The notes beneath the pieces were generated by a model. That model did not search any database and was not told the DNA's origin. It saw only the letters and a list, made by a program, of their open reading frames with translations. Shown here piece by piece: positions 19,899 through 28,660 of a DNA stretch of 64,000 nucleotides; position 1 is the stretch's first letter, and every line of letters begins with the position of its first letter. The stretch is taken from the NCBI RefSeq assembly GCF_036826855.1, contig NZ_CP104578.1, forward strand, positions 3,720,001 through 3,784,000, in the 5' to 3' direction. The stretch comes from Streptomyces sp. SJL17-4 (lineage in GTDB: Bacteria; Actinomycetota; Actinomycetes; Streptomycetales; Streptomycetaceae). A program made the translations under genes and the position numbers.

Positions 19899-19912
19899 GT
19901 CCCTGACCCACC

Positions 19913-19984
19913 CGTACAACCACCGGTGGCGATCATGAGTCCAACCGGGTGCGGCGACTGCCGCATCCGGTTGTTCTTGGGGGG
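19913..19984 (+). promoter_or_regulatory. Shared leader of FG-GAP gene 1: CGTACAACC element, hairpin, G6 ribosome site
   Basis: CGTACAACC begins 83 nt upstream of the start codon, exactly as in the paralogue downstream. CAACCGGGTGCGG (19942-19954) and CCGCATCCGGTTG (19961-19973) form a hairpin with one G-T wobble. It is followed by TGGGGGGAATCC and the ATG at 19996. The arrangement suggests shared transcriptional and post-transcriptional control. Confidence 0.6.
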
Positions 19985-19995
19985 AATCCACCGCT

Positions 19996-22215
19996 ATGAA
20001 GCACCGCATATCCGGCCGCCGGCTCGCCGCCGCGGTCCTCACCCTCTCCACCGTGACCGCGGTCACCGGCACCCTCGTCACGGCCCCGGCCATGGCCGCG
20101 CCCGCAGCCGTCGCCGCGGGGGCGCAGGACGCGCAGGACGTGGTGCTCACGATCCCGGCCGACGCCGAGATCGTGAGCACCGGCACCCAGGGCTTCCTCA
20201 CGTCCCGGAAGGACGTGTCCGGCGAAACCGTCCTGGAATGGCGGAAGTTCGACGGCAGCCCGGTGGAGGTCATCCCCGGCACGGAGGCGCTGAGCAGCAA
20301 CTCCGACGTCGTCGTGGTGCGGGACGGCGCCCAGTTCTCCTTCCGCGACATGGCCGCGCCCAGCTACTCCGCCTGGTCGATCAACCTCGTCCAGGTCCTC
20401 GGCACCACCGACTACACGTTCGCCGGCCTGACCGGGACCACGATCTGGGCGACGAAGCCCGACGGCCGCGGCGACCCGGAGCTGCACCGCATCACCCGCC
20501 TGAACGGCGTCCTCGTCAACCGGATGGTGACGAACTACACGGGCGAGAAGTCCTACCGGGTCCTCGCCCACTCCGGCGCGGACGCGTTCGGTCTCGCCCA
20601 CAGGGGCCTGGGCGACCACATCACGTACCACCGCTTCCTGGCCAGGCTCGACGCCAACGACCAGTGGCAGACCAGAATCGACTACGCGGGCTACTCCGGG
20701 CCGGGCGCGACCGCCGGAATCACCCCGAAGTACATGGCGTGGACCGAACACCCGGGCAGCTCCACCGACATCAAGTGGTACGACCGCGAGAACCCCAGCG
20801 CCGGCGTGCGGCGGCTCAGCCAGGTCGCCGGCCAGTCCACCGTGATCGCCGGCATCGTCGGCGACTCGGTGGTGTACGGCGAGCGGGGCGGCCTCACCGC
20901 GACCCAGCCGGACGGAAAGGACGCCCTGATCGGGCGCTCCGTCTCCGGTGCGGCGTACCACCTCCTCGACTACTTCACCTCGACGACCGTCGCGCCGGAC
21001 GGCAGCCTGCTCGTGCGCGGCGGCTCGGTGGAGGAGGGCGACGGCCTGTTCCGGATCTCCGACTCCGGTGGCACCCCGGTCGTCACGAAGGTCGCGGGCA
21101 CGGACCGGCCCGTCGGCATCCAGGTCGTCGAGACGTCCGTCCCCGATGTGGCGCAGCTCGACAAGAACAGCGGCACGGTGACGCTGGCGTGGACCCTGTC
21201 CCGCCCCAACGCCTCCATCGACCTCACCTTCACCCACATATACACGGGCAAGAAGTTCACCCAGCGCATCTCCGCGCCGACCTCCGGCAACCGCTTCAGC
21301 TACACCTGGAACGGGCTCATCGGCGGTGTCAGCGCGCCCAACGGCAGCTATGCCGTGAACGCGGACGTGACGTCGCTCAACGGCTTCGGCCACACCTCCA
21401 CGGGCGCGTACTTCGACGTGAGGCGCGCGGCGAACCCGCACGACTTCAACGACAACGGCTCGACCGACGTCCTCGCCCGCGACGCCTCGGGCGTGCTGTG
21501 GCGCGACGACCTCCTCGACTGGCCGACCGGCACCCAGGTCCGCACCGCCCAGCGGACGAAGGTCGGCCCGGGGTGGGGGACGTACAAGCAGATCGAGGCC
21601 GTCGGCAACATCGCGGGCAGCGCGACCGGCGACCTGGTCGCCCTCGACAGCACGGGCGTGCTCTGGCACTACCAGGGCAAGGGCGACGGCGGCTTCGCCA
21701 CCCGCGTGCGGATCGGCTCCGGCTGGGGCGGCTACACCAGGCTCACCGGCGGCTCCGACCTCAACGGCGACGGCCGTTCCGACCTCCTCGCCACGGACGG
21801 CGCCGGCTCCCTCTGGTTCTACAAGGGCACCGGCAGCACCACGGCCCCGTTCGCCGGGCGCGTGAAGGTCGGCGGCGGCTGGGGCGCGTACAACCAGCTC
21901 ACCGCCGTCGGCAACATCGCCGGCTCGGCCGCGGGCGACCTGGTCGCCCGGGACACCACCGGTGTCCTCTGGCTCTACCAGGGCAACGGCGCGGGCAACT
22001 TCGCCACCCGCGTGCGGATCGGCAGCGGCTGGGGCGGCTTCTCCCAGCTGGTGGGCGCGGGCGACGTGACGAACGACGGACGGCCGGACCTGATCGCGTA
22101 CGGGGCGGGCGGGACGTACGTGTACCGCTCGACGGGGTCGGTGACGGCCCCGTTCGTCCGCATGACGACGAACCTGTACGCGGGCGAGGGGACGAAGTTC
22201 AACTCGGTCGCCTGA
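19996..22215 (+). CDS. Secreted FG-GAP/VCBS-repeat protein, paralogue 1
   Basis: This 739-residue secreted protein has a signal peptide ending TAPAMAAPA (about residue 35) and a long beta-rich region (about 40-390). A FlgD-like Ig domain follows (about 390-475, SASIDLTF-type strand pattern with GKKFTQRISAPTSGNRFSYTWNG). About five FG-GAP/VCBS-type repeats make up residues 478-739, with Asp-rich Ca-binding loops such as DLNGDGRSDLLATD and repeated WGxYxQL and GVLWxYQG motifs. Such repeats form beta-propellers for binding or adhesion. No catalytic domain is seen. The paralogue downstream shares the architecture, implying tandem duplication. Confidence 0.88.
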   Translation: MKHRISGRRLAAAVLTLSTVTAVTGTLVTAPAMAAPAAVAAGAQDAQDVVLTIPADAEIVSTGTQGFLTSRKDVSGETVLEWRKFDGSPVEVIPGTEALSSNSDVVVVRDGAQFSFRDMAAPSYSAWSINLVQVLGTTDYTFAGLTGTTIWATKPDGRGDPELHRITRLNGVLVNRMVTNYTGEKSYRVLAHSGADAFGLAHRGLGDHITYHRFLARLDANDQWQTRIDYAGYSGPGATAGITPKYMAWTEHPGSSTDIKWYDRENPSAGVRRLSQVAGQSTVIAGIVGDSVVYGERGGLTATQPDGKDALIGRSVSGAAYHLLDYFTSTTVAPDGSLLVRGGSVEEGDGLFRISDSGGTPVVTKVAGTDRPVGIQVVETSVPDVAQLDKNSGTVTLAWTLSRPNASIDLTFTHIYTGKKFTQRISAPTSGNRFSYTWNGLIGGVSAPNGSYAVNADVTSLNGFGHTSTGAYFDVRRAANPHDFNDNGSTDVLARDASGVLWRDDLLDWPTGTQVRTAQRTKVGPGWGTYKQIEAVGNIAGSATGDLVALDSTGVLWHYQGKGDGGFATRVRIGSGWGGYTRLTGGSDLNGDGRSDLLATDGAGSLWFYKGTGSTTAPFAGRVKVGGGWGAYNQLTAVGNIAGSAAGDLVARDTTGVLWLYQGNGAGNFATRVRIGSGWGGFSQLVGAGDVTNDGRPDLIAYGAGGTYVYRSTGSVTAPFVRMTTNLYAGEGTKFNSVA

Positions 22216-22261
22216 CCCGGACGAGTGAGCAACACCGGGGGTACGCCGAACGAACAGCGGG

Positions 22262-22336
22262 CGTACAACCGTTCGGGCTTCTCGTGAGTCTGGTACGGGC
22301 ACGTTGGATCACCAACGTGCCCGTATCCCTGGGGGG
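22262..22336 (+). promoter_or_regulatory. Shared leader of FG-GAP gene 2: CGTACAACC element, perfect hairpin, G6 ribosome site
   Basis: CGTACAACC at 22262-22270 again begins 83 nt upstream of the start codon. TACGGGCACGTTGG (22294-22307) and CCAACGTGCCCGTA (22312-22325) form a perfect 14-bp stem with a 4-nt loop. The stem ends 19 nt before the GTG and lies immediately before TGGGGGGAATCC. The hairpin lacks a T run, so it is more likely a stability or translation element than a terminator. Confidence 0.65.
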
Positions 22337-22344
22337 AATCCGCT

Positions 22345-24594
22345 GTGAACCACGCACACACGCCCCGGCGACATCTCGCCGCCGCCGTCACGGCCGTACT
22401 CACGCTGACCGTGGGCACACTGGCCGCGCCCACCGTGGCGACGGCCGCGCCGGACACGAGCCCGGTGGCGGGCGTGGCAGCGGCAACCGACGTCGCGGTG
22501 CCGTACGGGCCGGGTGACAGCCTCTGGGGCCTGGGCCGGACCGGCTTCCTGAGCTGGGACGCCTCCGATCCGAACATCGCCCGCTGGACCCGCTTCGCCG
22601 ACGGGAAGGCGACGGCGTTCCCGTACGGGCACACTCTGTTCGGCTCCCTCGACTCGGACATCGTGGTCGACGAATCGCAGGGCGTCAGCACGCTCCGGGA
22701 CATGGCCGCGGACGGCAAGGAGCTGCTCGCGGTCGACCCGGCCGGTGCCGGCCTCGCCGGGCAGTACGCCGGGGCGGTCCGCTCGACCCTGTTCGTGTCG
22801 ACCGTCGACGGCGGGGGCAGGGCCCTCCACCTCTACGAGCCCGGAGCGGGGACGCCGACGAAGCGGACGGTGACCGGTCTTCCGGCGGACGTCACGCGGG
22901 TGTTCGCCCAAGCCGTGGCGGGCGACACCGTCCTCCTCTCGTACGAGACCCCGGACCGCCACCACTGGGCGCTCCTGGACCTGAAGACCGCCGCCGTCAC
23001 CAGCAAGCGCACCATCGCGGGCCGGAGCAGCCGTCCCGCCGTCTCCGCCACGCACGTCGCCTGGACCGAGTACAACGCGAACGGTGTCGCGACCGTGCAC
23101 GTCCTGGAGCGGGCGGCGGGCGGCAGGCTCCAGCGCTTCCCGATGGCCGAGGCGGGCAACGTCGCCGTCGGCCTGGTCGGCACGTGGGTCACGTACTCGC
23201 GCCCCGGCGGTCTGCTCGACCACCCGGCGAGCCCCCTGCACGCCCTGACGGCCCGCAATCTGACCGACGGCACCACCCGCAAGCTCCTCGACCACACGGT
23301 GTCGGCCATCGACGCACCCGGTGACGCGATCGGCTTCGTCGGTGGCACGGTGGCAGGCGGCGAGGGCCTCTACCGGATCAGCCCGGGGACCGGCGGCGTA
23401 CCCGTCGCCACACTGCTCGCCGCGACGGGCGGACAGACCAAGGTCGCGCTGCTCGGTCACAACGTCCCGGCGGTGGTGGACCTCGACCGCAACGGCGGCC
23501 GGCTCGCCATGGCGTGGCGGCTGAACCGGAACAACGTGTCGATGTCCGTCACCATCCGCAACACCCGTACCGGGGAGTCCCGTACGGACAGCGTCCTGCC
23601 GTCCACCCTCGGCGAGGACGAGCCCCCGATGCGCTTCACCTGGCAGGGTGAACTCGGCTGGAACGGCTCCGCCGACCCGTGGACCGGCGCGTCCGCCGGG
23701 CCGTACACCTGGCAGATCACGGCGAAGCCGCTCAACGGCATCGGCCCGGAGCTGAAGACGTCCGGGTCGTTCACGGTGACCCGCAAGCCCGGTCTGCACG
23801 ACTACGACGCCGACGGCTCGCCGGACGTGTTCCTGCGGGACTCCACCGGCCGGCTGTGGATGGCCGAGACGTTCCCCTCGCTCTACTGGGACCAGCTCGA
23901 TCAGCACCCCGGCCTGCTCGTCGGCCCCGGGTGGAACACGTACGACCGGATCGAGGCGGCCGGGAACCTCGCCGGCTCCGCCGTGAGCGACGTCGTGGCC
24001 CGGGACCGGGCGGGTGTGCTCTGGCTGTACCAGGGCACCGGGAACGCCAAGGCGCCGCTCGCCACCCGGGTCAGGATCGGCGACGGCTGGAGCACGTACA
24101 CCCAGCTCACCGGCGGAAGCGACCTGACCGGCGACGGCCGCTCGGACCTGGTCGCCACCGACAGGGCCGGCGTCCTGTGGCTGTACAAGGGCACGGGCTC
24201 GCGCACCGCCCCGTTCGCCGCGCGCAAGAGGATCGGCGGCGGGTGGGGCGGCTACAACCAGCTCACCGCCACCGGCAACCTCGCCGGCGGGGCCGCCGGA
24301 GACCTCGTCGCCCGCGACCGGGCCGGTGTCCTGTGGCTGTACCTCGGCAAGGGCGACGGCACCTTCGCCGCCCGTACGAGGATCGGCGCGGGCTGGAGCT
24401 CGTACCAGCACCTCCTCGGCATCGGCGACGCGAACAGGGACGGCCGACCGGACCTGTACACCTCTGCCACGCCCGACGGCCACAGCTTGTCGCTCTACAA
24501 GGGCACGGGGGCCTGGAGGCAGCCGTTCGGGCCCGCGCGGGGGGTCAACGCCCTCAGCTGGCTCGACGATCCGCACTTCACCCTGTTCGTCTGA
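22345..24594 (+). CDS. Secreted FG-GAP/VCBS-repeat protein, paralogue 2
   Basis: A 749-residue secreted protein with the same layout as its upstream neighbour. It has a signal peptide ending TVATAAPD (about residue 35), an N-terminal beta-rich region and a FlgD-like Ig domain (about 390-475). The C-terminal FG-GAP repeats include DLTGDGRSDLVATDRAGVLWLYKG and GGWGGYNQLTATGNLAGGAAGDLVARD. The GTG start is fixed by the conserved leader TGGGGGGAATCCGCT. The N-terminal regions of the two paralogues have diverged far more than the repeats, which suggests different ligands. The convergent HATPase gene begins 6 bp after the stop. Confidence 0.88.
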   Translation: MNHAHTPRRHLAAAVTAVLTLTVGTLAAPTVATAAPDTSPVAGVAAATDVAVPYGPGDSLWGLGRTGFLSWDASDPNIARWTRFADGKATAFPYGHTLFGSLDSDIVVDESQGVSTLRDMAADGKELLAVDPAGAGLAGQYAGAVRSTLFVSTVDGGGRALHLYEPGAGTPTKRTVTGLPADVTRVFAQAVAGDTVLLSYETPDRHHWALLDLKTAAVTSKRTIAGRSSRPAVSATHVAWTEYNANGVATVHVLERAAGGRLQRFPMAEAGNVAVGLVGTWVTYSRPGGLLDHPASPLHALTARNLTDGTTRKLLDHTVSAIDAPGDAIGFVGGTVAGGEGLYRISPGTGGVPVATLLAATGGQTKVALLGHNVPAVVDLDRNGGRLAMAWRLNRNNVSMSVTIRNTRTGESRTDSVLPSTLGEDEPPMRFTWQGELGWNGSADPWTGASAGPYTWQITAKPLNGIGPELKTSGSFTVTRKPGLHDYDADGSPDVFLRDSTGRLWMAETFPSLYWDQLDQHPGLLVGPGWNTYDRIEAAGNLAGSAVSDVVARDRAGVLWLYQGTGNAKAPLATRVRIGDGWSTYTQLTGGSDLTGDGRSDLVATDRAGVLWLYKGTGSRTAPFAARKRIGGGWGGYNQLTATGNLAGGAAGDLVARDRAGVLWLYLGKGDGTFAARTRIGAGWSSYQHLLGIGDANRDGRPDLYTSATPDGHSLSLYKGTGAWRQPFGPARGVNALSWLDDPHFTLFV

Positions 24595-24599
24595 CTCAG

Positions 24600-25025
24600 T
24601 TACTCCACCACCGTGTTCTGAGGCGACAGCGGGACGGTCGCCCAGACCGTCTTGCCGACGCAGCGGTCCTTGACGCCCCACGTGGTGGCGAGGGCGGCCA
24701 CGAGCATCAGCCCGTAGCCGCCCTCGTCGGACTTCCCGCCCGGCTGCGGGCGGCGCTCGCCCCGCGCGTCGGACACCTCGATCCGTACGTGGTCATCGCC
24801 GAGCCACATCCGGACCTCGAAGTCCCGCCCCGGCACGCGGCCGTGCAAGGCGGCATTGCCGGCGAGCTCGGCGACGACCACCTCGGCGGCCTCGGCGCCG
24901 AGCCCGGTCACGCCCCAGTCGTGGAGCTGGTGCACGGCGAACAGCCGGGCCAGCCGCGCGCCCCGGCGCGTGGCCGAGAGCCGGAGCGTGAACTCACCGG
25001 TTGGGGTGGAGGTTTCAGACTTCAT
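24600..25025 (-). CDS. HATPase-domain regulatory protein (anti-sigma-factor kinase-like)
   Basis: A 141-residue GHKL ATPase of the RsbW/SpoIIAB-like type common in Streptomyces. The N box is ELAGNAALHG (about 53-62), the D-type box is VRIEVSDARG, and the G box is EGGYGLMLVAALATTWG (about 101-117). It is divergent from an XRE regulator gene (starts 92 bp apart) followed by a DUF397 gene. HATPase/XRE/DUF397 trios recur in Streptomyces (abaA/whiJ-type loci), so the three probably work together in developmental or antibiotic regulation. Confidence 0.85.
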   Translation of the reverse strand: MKSETSTPTGEFTLRLSATRRGARLARLFAVHQLHDWGVTGLGAEAAEVVVAELAGNAALHGRVPGRDFEVRMWLGDDHVRIEVSDARGERRPQPGGKSDEGGYGLMLVAALATTWGVKDRCVGKTVWATVPLSPQNTVVE

Positions 25026-25116
25026 GCCCCAGAGCCTGGCGGTCGCGCCCTACCCTGAACAGCAGCGACGCGACGACGCTGAGTCACTGTACGGGTGCGC
25101 CAAGAGGGCGGTACGG

Positions 25117-25980
25117 ATGTCGGGGAACAAGGAGGAGCGGCCGGAACGGCCCTCCGAGGTGGACGGTACGGCGCACTTGTTCCGTGCGCTCGGGAAGATC
25201 ATCAAGGTGCTGCGGCGGAACGCGGGCCTGAGCCAGGCGGAACTGGCGGAGATCACGCATTGCAGCGAGGACTTGGTGTCCTCGATCGAGCGGGGCGTCC
25301 GGACGCCACAGCCGGACTTCCTGCATCGGGCCGACCCGGCAGTACGGGCGGGCGGGGTGCTGGTGGCGGCGGTGGAGGACGTACGGGAGGTGCTGACGCG
25401 GGCGCGCGTACGGCACCCGGACTGGTTCCAGGACTTCGCGAAGGCGGAGGCCGAGGCGGTGGCGCTGCACTACTACGAGGTGCAGGCGGTGCCGGGAATC
25501 CTGCAGACCCCCGCCTACGCCGAGTCCGTCTTCCGCCACCGTCGCCCGCTGTACGACGAGTCGACGATCGAGAAGCGCCTGGCGGACCGCCTGGCGCGCC
25601 AGGCGATCTTCGACAAGTGGCCTGCGCCGACGATGAGCTTCGTCGTGGAGGAGTCGGTGCTGCGCCGCCCGCTGGGCGGCCGGGAGGCGTTCCGGGAGCA
25701 GCTGCGACACATCGGCAAAGCGGCCCGCATGCGGACCGTGCACTTCCAGATCATGCCGACCGACCGCGAGGAACACCCCGCGCTGGAAGGGGCATTCACC
25801 CTTCTCACTCCCAAGGGGCGGCGAGAGGTCGCGTACATCGAGAGCTACCGGCACGCCCGTCTGATCACCGACCCGGAGGAGGTCCGCATGTACACCGAGC
25901 GCTATGGGATCATCCGGGCGCAGGCACTCACGCCCCAAGAGTCCCTGGAGTTGATCGAGAAGATGCTGGGAGAGCTATGA
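25117..25980 (+). CDS. XRE-family regulator with DUF5753 domain (WhiJ-like)
   Basis: The 287-residue protein has an N-terminal helix-turn-helix (about 20-75, LGKIIKVLRRNAGLSQAELAEITHCSEDLVSSIERGVRTP). A C-terminal DUF5753-type domain spans about 100-283 (ALHYYEVQAVPGILQTPAYAESVF and RRPLGGREAFREQLRH). This is the WhiJ-like architecture of Streptomyces. ATG 25117 starts the usual short acidic leader; longer upstream frames would overlap the divergent promoter. Its stop overlaps the DUF397 start (ATGA), so both are made together. Confidence 0.88.
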   Translation: MSGNKEERPERPSEVDGTAHLFRALGKIIKVLRRNAGLSQAELAEITHCSEDLVSSIERGVRTPQPDFLHRADPAVRAGGVLVAAVEDVREVLTRARVRHPDWFQDFAKAEAEAVALHYYEVQAVPGILQTPAYAESVFRHRRPLYDESTIEKRLADRLARQAIFDKWPAPTMSFVVEESVLRRPLGGREAFREQLRHIGKAARMRTVHFQIMPTDREEHPALEGAFTLLTPKGRREVAYIESYRHARLITDPEEVRMYTERYGIIRAQALTPQESLELIEKMLGEL

Positions 25981-26222
25981 GCACCGCAGATCTGGCCTGG
26001 TTCAAGAGCAGCTACAGCGGCGGCGAAGGCGGCAACTGCATCGAAGTCGCGTACGACTGGCGCAAGTCCAGCTACAGCGGCGGCGAAGGCGGCGAGTGCG
26101 TCGAGGTCGCCGCTCACGCCACCGCCATCCACATCCGCGACTCCAAGAACCCCGACGGCCCGCAGCTCGCCGTCGCCCCGGCGGCCTGGGCCGCGTTCGT
26201 GGGTACGGCATCGGGGGCGTGA
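25977..26222 (+). CDS. DUF397 protein with an internally duplicated motif
   Basis: The 81-residue protein carries the DUF397 core WxKSSYSGGEGGxCxEVA and the C-terminal IRDSKNPDGPQLAVAPAAWAAF. Unusually the first motif is present twice: WFKSSYSGGEGGNCIEVA (residues 8-25) and WRKSSYSGGEGGECVEVA (28-45). DUF397 proteins pair with XRE/WhiJ-type regulators, often antagonising them. The gene overlaps its XRE partner (ATGA). Confidence 0.88.
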   Translation: MSTADLAWFKSSYSGGEGGNCIEVAYDWRKSSYSGGEGGECVEVAAHATAIHIRDSKNPDGPQLAVAPAAWAAFVGTASGA

Positions 26223-26295
26223 CCAGCGGCGTATGCCATGAGCACAGAAGCCGAGGCTGGGGAACCAACCCAGTGATCTTCACCGTTGCCCCGGC

Positions 26296-27183
26296 ATGAA
26301 CTCCATTCAGAAGAACCCCGACGTCCTGCGATACACCGCCTTCTCCGACGATCCCGAGGGAGGCAATCCCGCCGGAATCGTTCTCGACGCCACGGGCCTC
26401 AGCGGCGAGGAGATGCTGGCGATCGCCGCCGAAGTCGGCTACAGCGAGAGCGCGTTCCTGACGGCGCCGCCCGAGGGGGCGGACTCCGGCGCGTCGGAGT
26501 CCGGGCGCGCGTACACGATCCGCTACTTCAGCCCCAAGGCGGAGGTGCCCTTCTGCGGTCACGCCACCGTCGCGACGGCCGTGGCCCTCGGCGAGCGCGT
26601 CGGCCCCGGCGACCTGGTGTTCACCACGCAGGCCGGGACCGTGCCGGTCACCGTGACGCGCGAGGGCGGGGTGCTGCGGGCCACGCTCACGAGCGTCGAG
26701 CCGCACATCGAGGAGATCGCGGCCGACGACCTGGCAGAGGCACTCGCCGCGCTCGACTGGCCGGCCGACGACCTCGATCCCGCCCTGCCTCCCCGCATCG
26801 CCTTCGCGGGCGCCCGCCATCTGGTCATCGCCGCCGCGAGCCGAGAGCGCCTGGCCCGCCTGGCGTACGACTTCGCCCGGCTGGAGGCCCTGATGCACCG
26901 GCTCGACCTGACGACGCTGCAGCTGGTCTGGCGCGCCTCTGCGGACGTCTTCCACGTCCGCGCCCCGTTCCCGGTGGGCGGTGTGGTCGAGGACCCGGCG
27001 ACCGGGGCGGCGGCCGCCGCCTTCGGCGCGTACGCCCGTGAACTCGGACTCGTGCCCGAGGCGACGGTTCTCACCCTCCACCAGGGGGAGGACATGGGAC
27101 GCCCCGGCGTCCTGACGGTGGAACTGCGGGCGGGCGACCGGCGGATCAGGGTCGGCGGCGCAGGGACCCGCATCCCGGCCTGA
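26296..27183 (+). CDS. PhzF-family isomerase/epimerase
   Basis: This 295-residue protein has the PhzF fold: the N-terminal TAFSDDPEGGNPAGIVLDATGL, the catalytic Glu region VGYSESAFL, and IRYFSPKAEVPFCGHATVATAVAL. A second half contains FPVGGVVEDPATGAAAAAFGAYARE. PhzF relatives catalyse isomerisation or epimerisation of small metabolites. No phenazine genes lie nearby, so the substrate is unknown. The start ATG lacks a clear Shine-Dalgarno; CCCCGGC precedes it. Confidence 0.9.
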   Translation: MNSIQKNPDVLRYTAFSDDPEGGNPAGIVLDATGLSGEEMLAIAAEVGYSESAFLTAPPEGADSGASESGRAYTIRYFSPKAEVPFCGHATVATAVALGERVGPGDLVFTTQAGTVPVTVTREGGVLRATLTSVEPHIEEIAADDLAEALAALDWPADDLDPALPPRIAFAGARHLVIAAASRERLARLAYDFARLEALMHRLDLTTLQLVWRASADVFHVRAPFPVGGVVEDPATGAAAAAFGAYARELGLVPEATVLTLHQGEDMGRPGVLTVELRAGDRRIRVGGAGTRIPA

Positions 27184-27197
27184 CCCGAACGACAGGC

Positions 27198-27596
27198 CTA
27201 GGCCGTCTTCCCCGACTCGGATTCGACGAACTGGCGCAGCTCGTCTCGCGGGTCGGGGCCCTGGCCCTTGCGCCAGATCCGGTTCGCCGACTCCCCCCTC
27301 GGGATTCCGTCAAGAAGCATGTCGCGCATCTCGGAGACGGCCGCCCGCTGCGCGGCTTCGCTGCGCCGGCGACTGTCCTCGCTCCCATCGTCGGCGGCGA
27401 GGACTTCGACCAGCCGGCGCTCCCAGTCATCCACGTTTTCCCATATGCGCATCTCCAAATTGCCGGAGCCCGCGTGCTGAAGGCCAACCAGAACCCACCC
27501 CTGCGCCTCCGTCAGGGGCTTGCTCGCCGAAACCCACCGGGTCACCAATTCGGCGGCCTTGAGGGCCAGTTCCGCGTCTTCTCGCGATTCCGTCAT
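27198..27596 (-). CDS. Hypothetical protein
   Basis: I do not recognise this 132-residue protein. It is hydrophilic and mostly alpha-helical in composition (ESREDAELALKAAELVTRWV at the start, SRRRSEAAQRAAVSEMRDML in the middle), with no signal peptide or transmembrane segment. Three-codon-position composition is normal for the region, so it is probably real. It is convergent with phzF-like and divergent from the Cys/His hydrolase gene. Confidence 0.6.
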   Translation of the reverse strand: MTESREDAELALKAAELVTRWVSASKPLTEAQGWVLVGLQHAGSGNLEMRIWENVDDWERRLVEVLAADDGSEDSRRRSEAAQRAAVSEMRDMLLDGIPRGESANRIWRKGQGPDPRDELRQFVESESGKTA

Positions 27597-27665
27597 GCGC
27601 CGGACCTTACCCCATTATCGTCAATCTGACAGTAACGCTGCCGGGCCCAAGGCAAGGACAAGGCG

Positions 27666-28133
27666 ATGGAGTCGATCACGACCGTTCTCCCGGCGGAGTT
27701 CTGGACCGTCCGGTACGAGGGCTCGCGCTTCCCGGGCTCCGCCGCCGTGGCCGCCCGCCCCGGCCTCACAGGGGGCGCCAACTGCCAGTTGTTCGCGTAC
27801 GAGGTGCTCAGACACTTCGGCCTGACGCCCCCGGACCTGCGCTCCTCCGAACTCTGGACCGACACGGAGGCCACGGTCCACGTGCCGGTCGCGCAGCCCC
27901 TCGACCTGGTCCTGTTCAACTCCACGCCCAGCGCGTACGGGGCTCACGTCGGCGTCCACGTCGGGGACGACGCGATCCTCCACCTCTGCGCGGAGCTCGG
28001 CCGCCCAGCGGTGTGGACGGCGGCGGACTTCGCCGCACGAGAGCGCTACGCCGTCCGACTCGGCGCCAAGAGGGTCCTGCCCCGCCCGAGGGCAGCCCGG
28101 GGCGCGAGTGAAACTCCGCATTACTCGGAGTAA
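27666..28133 (+). CDS. Small NlpC/P60-like Cys/His hydrolase, cytoplasmic
   Basis: The 155-residue protein has a Cys at 40 in GGANCQLFAYEVLRHFG and a His at 94 in AYGAHVGVHVGDDAILHLC, preceded by PLDLVLFNS. This is the order and spacing of an NlpC/P60-type cysteine peptidase core. There is no signal peptide, so a peptidoglycan role outside the cell is unlikely unless it is exported by another route. An amidase or peptidase of an unknown substrate is possible. It stands alone. Confidence 0.65.
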   Translation: MESITTVLPAEFWTVRYEGSRFPGSAAVAARPGLTGGANCQLFAYEVLRHFGLTPPDLRSSELWTDTEATVHVPVAQPLDLVLFNSTPSAYGAHVGVHVGDDAILHLCAELGRPAVWTAADFAARERYAVRLGAKRVLPRPRAARGASETPHYSE

Positions 28134-28434
28134 AGAACCTCCACGAGGGTCGAATTGACCCCTCAGGGCCGAGTTACCGCGAGAAACCTCCCCTCGACCG
28201 CACCCCACCACCCACCCAGGCGGACCAGCGGGGCCGGAAGCCCCGCCCAAAGGCCCGCGGTCGGCCGCCAAGCCGGAGCCGGGCCGCCCCATTCAACAAC
28301 CGCGCACCCCGAACCGGCCGACGGGAGCCCACCCACCCGCCGCGAACAAAGCCCCCACCCACCGGCCGGCACACGCCGCGCCGCCCCGGCCACTGCCCGA
28401 GGCTCAGGCGTAGGCCTCGGCCCTCGGCCGCCCT

Positions 28435-28546
28435 CCGAGTGTGAAAAGGCGGCCTCCGCCGCCGGGTCAAGGGTGGGCGAAGCCCATCGCGCAGCGACGC
28501 GACGAAGGAGCGCCCTTGACGCGGTGGTGGAGGCCGCCACACTCGG
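28435..28546. repeat. 112-bp MITE/REPIN-like inverted repeat
   Basis: The outer arms CCGAGTGTG (28435-28443) and CACACTCGG (28538-28546) are perfect complements. The inner arms GGCGGCCTCC...GTCAAGGG and CCCTTGAC...GGAGGCCGCC pair over about 28 bp with a few mismatches. The centre is a roughly 50-nt loop containing GCGCAGCGACGCGACG. I recall very similar intergenic sequences from other Streptomyces genomes, suggesting a dispersed non-coding repeat family, but I could not search. Confidence 0.7.
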
Positions 28547-28597
28547 AAAGAGGGCGGCCGCACCCGCACTCCATCCGAAACCCCCGCCCCAGAAACC

Positions 28598-28634
28598 TCA
28601 CCCACACCCACACCCACACCCGCACCCGCACCCC
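28598..28634. repeat. Hexamer microsatellite
   Basis: About six tandem copies of CACCCA/CACCCG, ending about 27 bp before the HAD-phosphatase GTG. The array may vary in length between strains. Confidence 0.7.
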
Positions 28635-28660
28635 ACTACCCCGCCCGTACCATCTCCCCC

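Larger units (their letters stand above)
28134..28660. other. 527-bp intergenic region with a large inverted repeat and a hexamer array
   Basis: No convincing gene: open frames here are proline/arginine-rich shadows on both strands. The region contains a 112-bp imperfect inverted repeat (28435-28546) and a CCCACA-type hexamer array (about 28598-28634) just before the HAD gene. The rest is very GC-rich with no recognised motif. Confidence 0.6.

Noticed and set aside
22294..22325. The perfect 14-bp hairpin before FG-GAP gene 2 as a terminator of gene 1
   Set aside because: It is about 80 bp past the stop, lacks a T run, sits 19 nt before the next start codon, and has a counterpart before gene 1, where no gene of this family precedes it.
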